A stretch of 5,602 bases of DNA from Comamonadaceae bacterium (GTDB lineage Bacteria; Pseudomonadota; Gammaproteobacteria; Burkholderiales; Burkholderiaceae_C), in the NCBI GenBank assembly GCA_947451445.1, contig CANFZJ010000223.1:1-5602 (forward strand). The letters are read 5' to 3'. This document shows, piece by piece, positions 1-5,426 of this stretch; within the stretch, counting starts at the first letter, position 1; every line of letters starts with the position of its first letter. The position numbers were made by a program, and so were the translations under genes. The notes below the pieces were generated by a model. It was not told the DNA's origin. It worked only from the letters and a program-made list of their open reading frames with translations, and did no database searches.

Positions 1-140
1 GGCACTTCTAGAAATTCAATTATCGGGATGCAGAGTGAGGCGCCCGGAGCGCAGAACACCGGAGTGCACTTCAGTGCATGAGGATTTCGAGCACCGCGTA
101 ACGAAACTATGCGCCCGACAATTGGATTTATGGGAGTGCC
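1..140. repeat. 140-base palindromic (MITE/REP-like) element with terminal inverted repeats
   Basis: Bases 1-27 and the reverse complement of 114-140 match at 22 of 27 positions by hand alignment (mismatches at 7, 9, 11, 16 and 22). Both arms begin GGCACT and end TCGGG. Near the middle, TGCACT (65-70) and AGTGCA (73-78) form a perfect 6-bp stem with a 2-base loop, so the whole element is a long imperfect palindrome centred near 70-71. It contains no credible ORF. Its right edge touches the dtd stop codon (141-143), so it lies immediately 3' of the tyrS-dtd transcript and could act as its terminator or 3' stabilising structure; that role is inferred. There is no T-run typical of an intrinsic terminator. 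It may be a member of a dispersed repeat family. The element starts at the first base of the window, so its outer boundary or any flanking duplication cannot be seen. Confidence 0.7.
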
Positions 141-578
141 TCAAAACTGCAGCGGAATCGTCACCGGCCCGTCGTTGACCAGGTGCACCTGCATATCGGC
201 CCCAAACTGCCCGGTCTGCACCACCGGGTGCGCCAACCGGGCCTGGGCCACAAAGTAGTCATACAAACAGCGCCCGTCGTCCGGCAGCGCCGCACCGGTA
301 AAGCTGGGGCGATTCCCACCCGACGCATCCGCCGCCAGGGTGAACTGGCTCACCACCAGCAGGCCCCCGGCCACGTCCTGCAGGCTCAGATTCATCTTGC
401 CCGCCGCGTCGCTGAAGATGCGCAGCTTCAACAGCTTGGCCAGCAGCTTGTCGGCCTGGGCGGGCAGGTCACCGCGCTCGGCGCACAGCAGCACCAGCAG
501 GCCCTGCTCGATCTGGCCGACCACCTGGCCCGCAATCTCGACGCGGGCCTGGCGCACGCGCTGCAACAGCGCTTTCAC
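141..578 (-). CDS. dtd: D-aminoacyl-tRNA deacylase (D-Tyr-tRNA deacylase)
   Basis: Cytoplasmic chiral proofreading enzyme that hydrolyses D-aminoacyl-tRNAs (D-Tyr, D-Asp and others) and also Gly-tRNA(Ala), freeing tRNA for use with L-amino acids. The 145-residue product has the usual family length. It shows the opening MKALLQRV, the SQFTL motif at residues 77-81 followed by a GGNRPSF segment, and the C-terminal NDGPVT motif (135-140) carrying the Gly-Pro pair that reads chirality across the dimer. The start is GTG at 578, supported by GAAGG (590-586) with a 7-base spacer. An ATG 14 bases upstream is in another frame and stops after five codons. The gene lies 10 bases after tyrS on the same strand, so they are almost certainly cotranscribed. 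Its stop directly abuts the 1-140 palindromic element. No defect seen. Confidence 0.95.
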   Translation of the reverse strand: MKALLQRVRQARVEIAGQVVGQIEQGLLVLLCAERGDLPAQADKLLAKLLKLRIFSDAAGKMNLSLQDVAGGLLVVSQFTLAADASGGNRPSFTGAALPDDGRCLYDYFVAQARLAHPVVQTGQFGADMQVHLVNDGPVTIPLQF

Positions 579-585
579 GCCACGG

Positions 586-590
586 CCTTC
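586..590 (-). promoter_or_regulatory. Ribosome binding site deciding the dtd GTG start
   Basis: On the minus strand GAAGG (590-586) overlaps the tyrS stop codon (591-589) and sits 7 bases before GTG at 578. The stop TGA of tyrS overlaps an ATG (ATGA) that opens a five-codon reading frame, MKAVA, whose own TGA overlaps the dtd GTG (GTGA). This arrangement suggests translational coupling of dtd to tyrS; the coupling itself is inferred. Confidence 0.5.
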
Positions 591-1842
591 ATGCCAAAGT
601 AACCCGTGCGAACTTGCGTTTGCCCACCTGCACCACGTAGGTGCCCGCGCCCAGCTTCAAGCCCTTGTCGCTAACCACGCTGGAATCGACCCGCACCCCG
701 CCGCCGTCAATCAGGCGGTTGCCCTCACCACTGCTGGCGGCCAGCCCGGCCAACTTCAGCAGCGCGCCAATGCCGACGGCCGCACCGCCGTCCAAGGGCA
801 AGCGCACTTCGGGAATCTCATCCGGCACGCCGCCTTTGCTGCGGTTGTTGAAATCTTGCTCGGCAGCATCGGCTGCGGCTGCGCTGTGGAAGCGGGCCGT
901 GATTTCTTTGGCTAGCGCCACCTTGGCATCTTTGGGGTTGCGGCCGCCTTCGACTTCGGCCTTGAGCGCGGCGATCTCGGCCTCGCTTTTGAACGACAGC
1001 AGGGTGTACCAGCGCCACATCAGCACGTCGGAAATGCTCAACACCTTGGCGAACATGGTGTTGGGCGCTTCACTGATGCCGATGTAGTTGTTCTTGGACT
1101 TGGACATTTTGTCCACGCCGTCCAGGCCTTCGAGCAGCGGCATGGTCAGGATGCACTGGGGCTCTTGGCCGTATTCGGCCTGCAGGTGGCGGCCCATCAG
1201 CAAGTTGAACTTCTGGTCGGTGCCGCCGAGCTCCAGGTCGCTCTTCAAGGCCACCGAGTCGTAGCCCTGCATCAGCGGGTACAAAAACTCGTGCACCGCA
1301 ATCGACTGGCCACCGTGGAAACGGTCGTGGAAGTCGTTGCGCTCCATCATGCGGGCCACGGTGTAGCGCGAGGCCAGCTCGATCATGCCGCGCGCCCCTA
1401 GCGGATCGCTCCATTCGCTGTTGTAGCGGATCTCGGTCTTGCCCGGGTCCAGCACCAGGCTGGCCTGCTTGTAATAGGTCTCAGCGTTGACCTTGATCTG
1501 CTCGGCAGTGAGCGGCGGGCGGGTGCTGTTGCGCCCCGACGGGTCGCCGATCATGCTGGTGAAGTCACCAATCAAAAAGATCACCGTGTGGCCCAGGTCC
1601 TGCAGCTGGCGCATTTTGTTCAGTACCACGGTGTGGCCGATGTGGATGTCGGGCGCGGTCGGGTCCAGCCCGAGCTTGATGCGCAGCGGCGTGCCGGTGG
1701 CTTCGGAGCGGGCCAGCTTTTTCAACCAATCTTCTTGCGGAATCAGCTCGTCGCAGCCGCGCAGCGACACGGCCATCGCCTCGCGAACGCGGTCAGTCAC
1801 GGGAAAATGTGCGCCGGCAGCGGGCGTTACAGCTTGATTCAT
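589..1842 (-). CDS. tyrS: Tyrosyl-tRNA synthetase (KMSKS / TyrZ-like type)
   Basis: Class I aminoacyl-tRNA synthetase that activates tyrosine with ATP and attaches it to tRNA(Tyr) in the cytoplasm. The 417-residue product has HIGH at residues 67-70, the tyrosine-site region YPLMQGYDSV (188-197), GGTDQKFN (206-213), and KMSKS at 245-249. An S4-like RNA-binding domain occupies about residues 355-417 (RLIDGGGVRVD, then a VGKRKFARV end). Both nucleotide-binding signatures are canonical, which places it with the TyrZ-like group rather than the E. coli type, which has a degenerate KMSKS. The ATG at 1842 gives a normal-length N-terminus, but the minus-strand sequence before it (AAGAAACTCC) is only a weak Shine-Dalgarno match. 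It is transcribed divergently from the M23 peptidase gene and leads into dtd. A D-Tyr-tRNA deacylase just downstream makes functional sense, because TyrRS can charge D-tyrosine. Confidence 0.97.
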   Translation of the reverse strand: MNQAVTPAAGAHFPVTDRVREAMAVSLRGCDELIPQEDWLKKLARSEATGTPLRIKLGLDPTAPDIHIGHTVVLNKMRQLQDLGHTVIFLIGDFTSMIGDPSGRNSTRPPLTAEQIKVNAETYYKQASLVLDPGKTEIRYNSEWSDPLGARGMIELASRYTVARMMERNDFHDRFHGGQSIAVHEFLYPLMQGYDSVALKSDLELGGTDQKFNLLMGRHLQAEYGQEPQCILTMPLLEGLDGVDKMSKSKNNYIGISEAPNTMFAKVLSISDVLMWRWYTLLSFKSEAEIAALKAEVEGGRNPKDAKVALAKEITARFHSAAAADAAEQDFNNRSKGGVPDEIPEVRLPLDGGAAVGIGALLKLAGLAASSGEGNRLIDGGGVRVDSSVVSDKGLKLGAGTYVVQVGKRKFARVTLA

Positions 1843-1878
1843 AAGGAGTTTCTTGGGTATTTACGGGGAGGCTCTAGG

Positions 1879-1907
1879 TTGTGCCGGGCGGGCTAGGTCG
1901 TTATACT
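1879..1907 (+). promoter_or_regulatory. Candidate sigma-70 promoter for the M23 peptidase gene, overlapping a minus-strand -10
   Basis: TTGTGC (1879-1884) and TATACT (1902-1907) are separated by 17 bases. The -10 matches TATAAT at 5 of 6 positions; the -35 is weak at 3 of 6. Transcription would start near 1914, leaving a leader of about 110 bases before the TTG at 2026. The same bases read on the minus strand give TATAAC (1906-1901), also 5 of 6, which could serve tyrS, although no good -35 lies 17-18 bases away. Shared or overlapping -10 elements are an inference from sequence only. Confidence 0.4.
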
Positions 1908-2012
1908 CGCCCCTCCGCTGCGGACCGCGATTTTAGTGGCGCGTTGCCTGATAGGCCGCCTCCAAGCTCATCTCCCCGTCCAATCCCTGTGCAGCAGCGC
2001 ACCCCATTTGTT

Positions 2013-2016
2013 AGGA
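2013..2016 (+). promoter_or_regulatory. Shine-Dalgarno supporting the TTG start of the M23 gene
   Basis: AGGA lies 9 bases before TTG at 2026. No comparable purine-rich site precedes the upstream in-frame GTG at 1936, so this site favours the shorter protein. Confidence 0.45.
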
Positions 2017-2025
2017 ATCACCCTT

Positions 2026-3369
2026 TTGAATAACGGCCTCACAACCGTCAGCGCTTATTTTGGTTCCCTGCTGGAACGCCACCCCAAGCGCATCACTGCG
2101 CTGGTGGCGGCCCTTTTGCTAGGCGGTGGCGGCGGCGCTTTTGCTGTCGCGTCCCTGGCCCCGGATGCCGCTGACCTCCCGCTCCACCTCGTCACCGAAT
2201 CCGTACAGGCCTCCAACCTGCCAGAACAGGCTGCCAGCCTGGACCTGCACAGCTTTAACCTGTACCGCACAGAAACCACCCGCTCCACCGACACAGCCAA
2301 GTCCTTGCTGCAACGCCTGGGTATTTTTGACCCGGCTGCAGTGGCGTATCTGCGTAGCGACAAGCTGGCCAGCAAGGCCTTGCTGGGCCGTGCAGGGCGG
2401 GTGGTGAATGCCGAAGCCAGCGATGGACAGGGCCTGCTGTCCCTGAGCGTGCGCTGGAGCCCTGACAACAAGGGCGTTTTTGAGCGTCTGGTGGTGGAGA
2501 AAACCCCCACCGGCTTTCGTTCACGCACCGAAGAAGCCGCGTTGCAAAACACCAGCCGACTGGCCGGTGGCACCATCCGCAGCACCCTGTTTGCCGCGCT
2601 GGACGCCGCCAACATCCCCGACGCCGTGTCCAGCCAGATCACCGAAATCTTCTCCGGCGAAATCGACTTTCACCGGGCGCTGCGCAAAGGCGACCACTTC
2701 TCGGTGGTCTATGAAACCGCCGAAGCCGACGGCCAGGTACTGCGTACGGGCCGCGTACTAAGCGCTGAATTCACCAGCCGGGGCAAAACCTACCAAGCCA
2801 TGTGGTTTGCCCAGCCCGGCCAAAAGGGCGGCTACTACACGCTGGACGGCCAAAGCCTGCACCGGGCATTTTTGGCCTCCCCAGTGCAGTTTTCACGCAT
2901 TTCTAGTGGTTTTTCGATGCGCGAACACCCGTTTTCGCACCAATGGAAGGCCCACTTGGGCGTGGACTACGCGGCCGCCACCGGCACACCGGTGCGCACC
3001 GTGGGCGAAGGCGTGGTGTCGTTTGCGGGCGTGCAAAGCGGCTACGGCAACGTGGTTTTCGTCAAGCACCGCAACGGCAACGAAACCGTTTACGCACATC
3101 TGAGCAAAATCGGCGTCAAGCTGGGCCAGACCGTGAGCCAGGGCGACAACATTGGTGCCGTGGGCACCAGCGGCTGGGCCACAGGGCCGCACCTGCACTT
3201 TGAGTTCCGCGTCAACGGCGTACCAGAAGACCCGCTGACCGTCGCCGCCCAGCAAAGCGACAGCCCACCACTATCTGCCGCCGTCAAGCCAGCCTTCAAC
3301 CAACTCGCCTCGACCCTGCGGCTACAGATGACGGCAGCCCCGTCCATCCAACAGGCCAACGCCGACTGA
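2026..3369 (+). CDS. Membrane-anchored M23 (LytM/lysostaphin-type) murein endopeptidase, MepM/YebA-like
   Basis: Zinc metallopeptidase predicted to cut peptide cross-links in peptidoglycan in the periplasm, loosening the wall for growth. With the TTG start the protein has 447 residues. After a short basic N-terminus (ERHPKR) comes one hydrophobic, glycine-rich segment (about residues 23-45), a likely uncleaved anchor. A central OapA/Csd3-like region follows, including EIFSGEIDFHRALRKGD (about 207-223). The C-terminal M23 domain (about 310-403) has every key residue: H310 and D314 in HLGVD, H358 in YAHLS, and H389 and H391 in GPHLHFE. By homology to LytM, H310, D314 and H391 hold zinc, while H358 and H389 are catalytic. 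A GTG at 1936 would add 30 residues, but those residues (ARCLIGRLQAHL onward) delay the anchor and lack a ribosome site. anmK follows after 89 bases on the same strand. The exact family name is less certain than the M23 assignment. Confidence 0.93.
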   Translation: MNNGLTTVSAYFGSLLERHPKRITALVAALLLGGGGGAFAVASLAPDAADLPLHLVTESVQASNLPEQAASLDLHSFNLYRTETTRSTDTAKSLLQRLGIFDPAAVAYLRSDKLASKALLGRAGRVVNAEASDGQGLLSLSVRWSPDNKGVFERLVVEKTPTGFRSRTEEAALQNTSRLAGGTIRSTLFAALDAANIPDAVSSQITEIFSGEIDFHRALRKGDHFSVVYETAEADGQVLRTGRVLSAEFTSRGKTYQAMWFAQPGQKGGYYTLDGQSLHRAFLASPVQFSRISSGFSMREHPFSHQWKAHLGVDYAAATGTPVRTVGEGVVSFAGVQSGYGNVVFVKHRNGNETVYAHLSKIGVKLGQTVSQGDNIGAVGTSGWATGPHLHFEFRVNGVPEDPLTVAAQQSDSPPLSAAVKPAFNQLASTLRLQMTAAPSIQQANAD

Positions 3370-3376
3370 TTCCATC

Positions 3377-3463
3377 TTCATTTCAACCCGATATGTCGTT
3401 ACTTCGCCTTGCCGTATGTCCATACTGCCTACGGCTTCGCGCCTAATCTCGGATTGAAATGAA
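3377..3463. repeat. Inverted repeat filling the M23-anmK gap and covering the anmK start codon
   Basis: Bases 3377-3394 pair with 3446-3463 as an imperfect inverted repeat, matching at 16 of 18 positions by hand alignment; TTCATTTCAA is shared exactly. Inside it, GCCGTA (3411-3416) and TACGGC (3430-3435) form a second, nested stem. The right arm includes the anmK ATG (3459-3461) and the bases just before it. In RNA, the fold could hide the anmK start or protect the 3' end of the upstream message. There is no terminal T-run, so it is not a classic intrinsic terminator. It may be a copy of a dispersed palindromic family; the sequence differs from the 1-140 element. Function is inferred. Confidence 0.65.
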
Positions 3464-4574
3464 ACCAGAATCGGAGCAGTACATCGGCCTGATGTCCGGC
3501 ACCTCGTTGGACGGGGTAGACGGGGTGCTGGTCGATTTTTCCGCTGGGCAGGTGCAAGTGCTGCAATACGCTACCCGGCCGTTTCAGCCCGCGCTCAAAG
3601 CAGGGCTGCTGACGCTCAACAGCCCCGGCGACAACGAGCTACACCGCGCGGCCCTGGCCGCCAACGCGCTGGTCGGCGTGTATGCGGAGGTAGTCCAGCA
3701 GTTGCTGCATGCCAGCGGCACGATGGCAACCCAAATCAACGCCATCGGTGCGCACGGCCAAACGGTACGGCACCGCCCGCAGGAGTTCGACGGCACCGGC
3801 TATACCCTGCAACTGAACAACCCGGCCCTGCTGGCCGAGCGCACGGGCATCACCGTGGTGGCCGACTTCCGCAGCCGTGACGTAGCCGCAGGTGGCCAGG
3901 GCGCGCCGCTGGTGCCGGCCTTCCACCAGCAGGTATTTGGCCAAGCCGACGCGCCTGTGGCGGTCGTAAATATCGGCGGCATCTCTAACCTCAGCGTATT
4001 GGGCCAGGGAACCATCCTCGGGTTTGACTGTGGCCCAGGCAACGCGCTGATGGACTATTGGTGTCAGCAACACACGGGCCTACCCTATGACGCAGATGGC
4101 GCGTGGGCGGCCAGCGGCACGGTACAGCCAGCCCTGCTGGCGCAATTACTGGCAGAACCGTATCTAGCCAAAGTCCCGCCCAAAAGCACAGGACGCGACC
4201 TATTCAACCCACCCTGGCTAGCCGCACAGCTCGGCAACTTCGCCAACCTTCCCCCTGTGGATGTACAGACTACATTGACAGAGTTAACCGCTAGCGCAAT
4301 AGCCAGCTGCACAAGTAGCTATGCAAAAGATAGCAATGCATTAATCGTATGTGGCGGCGGTGCACTGAACGGCTATTTAATGCAGCGCCTACAAGCAACC
4401 CTGCCGACCGTGGCGGTGCAGTCATCTGCTGCGCACGGCCTCCCCCCCCTGCAGGTCGAGGCCGCGGCCTTTGCCTGGCTGGCACGCCAGACCCTGCTAG
4501 GGCTGCCCGGCAACCTGGCCAGCGTCACTGGCGCCCACGGCGCACGGGTGCTGGGCGCGGTGTACCCGGCCTAA
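3459..4574 (+). CDS. anmK: Anhydro-N-acetylmuramic acid kinase
   Basis: Cytoplasmic cell-wall recycling enzyme: it hydrolyses the 1,6-anhydro ring of anhydro-MurNAc and phosphorylates it with ATP, giving MurNAc-6-phosphate, which MurQ-type etherases or related routes then use. The 371-residue product matches the usual family length of about 370. Visible motifs are GLMSGTSLDGVD (residues 10-21, ATP phosphate binding), GAHGQTVRHRP (97-107), NIGGISNLSVL (171-181), FDCGPGNALMDYW (189-201), in which D190 corresponds to the catalytic base, LFNPPWL (248-254), and CGGGALNGYLMQRL (298-311, adenine-side loop). The ATG is the only start that keeps the N-terminus, and it lies inside an inverted repeat. 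The preceding GGA at about -8 is a weak ribosome site. A stretch near 4261-4380 is about 45% GC, lower than the rest of the gene, and a run of eight C occurs at 4442-4449. Relic IS sequence begins 35 bases after the stop, and no terminator is visible there. Confidence 0.97.
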   Translation: MKPESEQYIGLMSGTSLDGVDGVLVDFSAGQVQVLQYATRPFQPALKAGLLTLNSPGDNELHRAALAANALVGVYAEVVQQLLHASGTMATQINAIGAHGQTVRHRPQEFDGTGYTLQLNNPALLAERTGITVVADFRSRDVAAGGQGAPLVPAFHQQVFGQADAPVAVVNIGGISNLSVLGQGTILGFDCGPGNALMDYWCQQHTGLPYDADGAWAASGTVQPALLAQLLAEPYLAKVPPKSTGRDLFNPPWLAAQLGNFANLPPVDVQTTLTELTASAIASCTSSYAKDSNALIVCGGGALNGYLMQRLQATLPTVAVQSSAAHGLPPLQVEAAAFAWLARQTLLGLPGNLASVTGAHGARVLGAVYPA

Positions 4575-4608
4575 AACACGTACCGTTCATTCGACTCCAT
4601 CGTAAAAG

Positions 4609-4753
4609 CGAACCGCCCCGGGTTTCGTAGCGGCCCGTTGGGTTAAGTCAAACTGCCACCGTGGAGGCCCGATTGGCGAGTTGCCTATAGTAGGCTGCCT
4701 CAGCTTCTGTAGACGGGATGTATCCGATGGGCTCCAGCAATCGGTGATGGTTG
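4609..4753 (-). mobile_element. IS3-family remnant: terminal inverted repeat plus transposase 3' end
   Basis: The outer edge at about 4609 reads GAACCGCCCCGGGTTTC on the plus strand, which I recognise from memory as the terminal repeat style of an IS3-family group. Read on the minus strand, the fragment then carries the last codons of the transposase, its stop at 4650-4648, and the short untranslated tail up to that repeat. Everything upstream of transposase residue Asn (4752) is missing because the end of an IS66-family element sits directly against it at 4754. The remnant starts 35 bases after the anmK stop, so IS insertion has replaced whatever originally followed anmK. Confidence 0.7.
4648..4752 (-). 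pseudogene. IS3-family transposase (OrfB, rve integrase type), C-terminal fragment
   Basis: Thirty-four residues plus a TGA stop remain, beginning NHHRLLEPIGYIP and continuing with EAEAAYYRQLAN. This is the characteristic extreme C-terminus of IS3-family OrfB transposases, just after the catalytic rve domain. The DDE residues and more than 200 N-terminal residues are absent. The reading frame stays open upstream into the IS66 sequence, but those residues resemble no transposase and come from the junction. It cannot be functional. Confidence 0.75.
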
Positions 4754-4782
4754 GTAAGCCGCTGGCCAACACAGGTTGACTG
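4754..4782 (+). repeat. IS66 inverted repeat, tnpC-side end
   Basis: It starts GTAAGCCGCTGGCCAACACA and pairs with the end at 5426. It lies 45 bases beyond the natural tnpC stop (4801-4799), the expected place for the right end. Confidence 0.75.
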
Positions 4783-4798
4783 TTGATGGTTTTTAGAT

Positions 4799-4864
4799 TT
4801 ATGGCGTTCAGCGATGCGGCAGGAGGTCGTCGATTTGGCTAGCACGTTGCGTAGGCAACCGGGT
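4799..4864 (-). pseudogene. IS66 TnpC transposase, C-terminal fragment
   Basis: In one minus-strand frame the residues TRLPTQRASQIDDLLPHR are followed by TGA (4810-4808), then Thr-Pro and TAA (4801-4799). LPTQRAS and LLPHRW are the usual closing words of IS66 TnpC (DDE transposase). The TGA therefore looks like a Trp-to-stop change just before the natural end. The frame differs from that of tnpB, and no start codon serves it. All catalytic parts are gone. Confidence 0.75.
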
Positions 4865-4973
4865 GGGGATGGGCGGCGCCGAAGACAGTAATCACCCGGG
4901 CCAGCGCCGTGTCGGTGCCGGCTTGCATGTCCAGCGGGGCGGTGGCTAGCCAGGCTGCGTCGATGCGGATCAT
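4839..4973 (-). pseudogene. IS66 TnpB (accessory Orf2), N-terminal fragment
   Basis: It opens MIRIDAAWLATAPLDM and continues AGTDTALARVITVFGAAHPH, the clear N-terminus of IS66 TnpB (Orf2 family, about 115 residues when intact). Identity ends at about residue 37; after that the frame runs out of phase through the tnpC sequence and stops at TAG (4841-4839) after 44 codons. The ATG overlaps the tnpA stop (ATGA, 4973-4970), the normal translational coupling of this family, so the boundary between the two genes is still intact although both are dead. Confidence 0.85.
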
Positions 4974-5349
4974 CGCAAGAGCTCACACAGGAGTGCCGCG
5001 CATTGCGACAACGGACATTACAAGCGCACCAGCAGTTCGCCACGCTGAATCTACAGATGCCCCTCCGACAAGAGCGACCCGTCGGCAGGCGCAGGACGCC
5101 CGGCGGAGATCGGCTCCAGTGCGGGAACGCACGGGGTAGTGTGCATCGGCAAAAACACGAATGCAGGCGGTGCCGATCTTTGCCTCTCTCGCTGCTCCCG
5201 GATCCAGAGGTGCAGTATGTTCGAGTGCAGGCCCTGCGCCAGGGCCACAGCGACTACGCTGGACACAGACAACGGGCCAGTACCTCTGTCTTGAATTACT
5301 GGCTGTACTCACGCCGCCGTGGGCGGTTTTGATTAAAGGTTTGTTCCAT
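4970..5349 (-). pseudogene. IS66 TnpA (Orf1, HTH protein), nearly full-length but broken
   Basis: The start ATG at 5349 gives MEQTFNQNRPRRREYS, then a TAA at 5298-5296 where the family usually has Glu (SPEFK). FKTEVLARC follows. Near 5262 the frame shifts, consistent with a small deletion of 1+3n bases, into VAVALAQGLHSNILHLWIRE, the second half of the helix-turn-helix. Further stops are TAG (5053-5051) and TAA (5020-5018). Between and after them, IQRGELLVRL and CAALLCELLR match the usual C-terminus, and the natural TGA is at 4972-4970. GGAG lies 3 bases before the ATG, with another GGAGG further upstream. At about 126 codons it has roughly family length, but at least four lesions make it nonfunctional. 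Confidence 0.85.
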
Positions 5350-5397
5350 AGTCTCCACGATCCTCCATCGTCGAGACGATGCCCGCTTCAAGTGGTG

Positions 5398-5426
5398 CAT
5401 TCAAGATGGGTTCGCCGCGCGCTTAC
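5398..5426 (-). repeat. IS66 inverted repeat, tnpA-side end
   Basis: On the minus strand it starts GTAAGCGCGCGGCGAACCC, 77 bases before the tnpA ATG. It matches the opposite end (4754) at 20 of 29 bases. A CATCGT/ACGATG hairpin (5366-5381) lies in the leader between it and tnpA. Confidence 0.75.

Larger units (their letters stand above)
4754..5426 (-). mobile_element. Internally deleted, decayed IS66-family element (673 bases)
   Basis: Both ends begin GTAAGC reading inwards: 4754 on the plus strand and 5426 on the minus strand. Over 29 bases the two ends match at 20 positions, typical of imperfect IS66 repeats. On the minus strand, from 5426, come a 77-base leader, the tnpA relic (5349-4970), the tnpB start (4973-about 4865), the tnpC end (about 4864-4799) and a 45-base tail. 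An intact IS66 element is roughly 2.5 kb, so most of tnpB and nearly all of tnpC have been removed by one deletion at about 4862-4868. The 8 bases outside each end (4746-4753 and 5427-5434) do not match, so the expected 8-base target duplication is missing. Confidence 0.85.

Noticed and set aside
1..140. CRISPR repeat or integron attC site
   Set aside because: There is one element only, with no regularly spaced repeats, integrase or cassette-like ORFs. The terminal inverted repeats fit a palindromic dispersed element better.
1842..1849. AAGGAG just beyond the tyrS start
   Set aside because: It reads on the plus strand, whereas tyrS is on the minus strand, so it cannot be the tyrS ribosome site, and no plus-strand gene starts there.
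1936..2025. GTG start giving the M23 protein 30 more residues
   Set aside because: No ribosome site precedes it, it begins only about 22 bases after the predicted transcription start, and the added residues do not resemble a signal or domain. The TTG at 2026 has AGGA at a good distance and puts the anchor near the N-terminus.
4575..4608. Possible terminator after anmK
   Set aside because: No stable stem followed by T residues is visible in these 34 bases before the IS3 end.
5051..5272. A 73-codon minus-strand ORF as a stand-alone small HTH protein
   Set aside because: Its HTH half continues a TnpA N-terminus in the neighbouring frame and its C-terminus continues beyond in-frame stops, so it is a piece of the tnpA pseudogene.
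4983..5332. Long open frames on both strands across 4909-5332
   Set aside because: They are alternative frames of the broken IS66 tnpA. The frame carrying family-like residues contains stops and a frameshift, and the others encode Arg/Ala/Pro-rich sequence with no recognisable motif.
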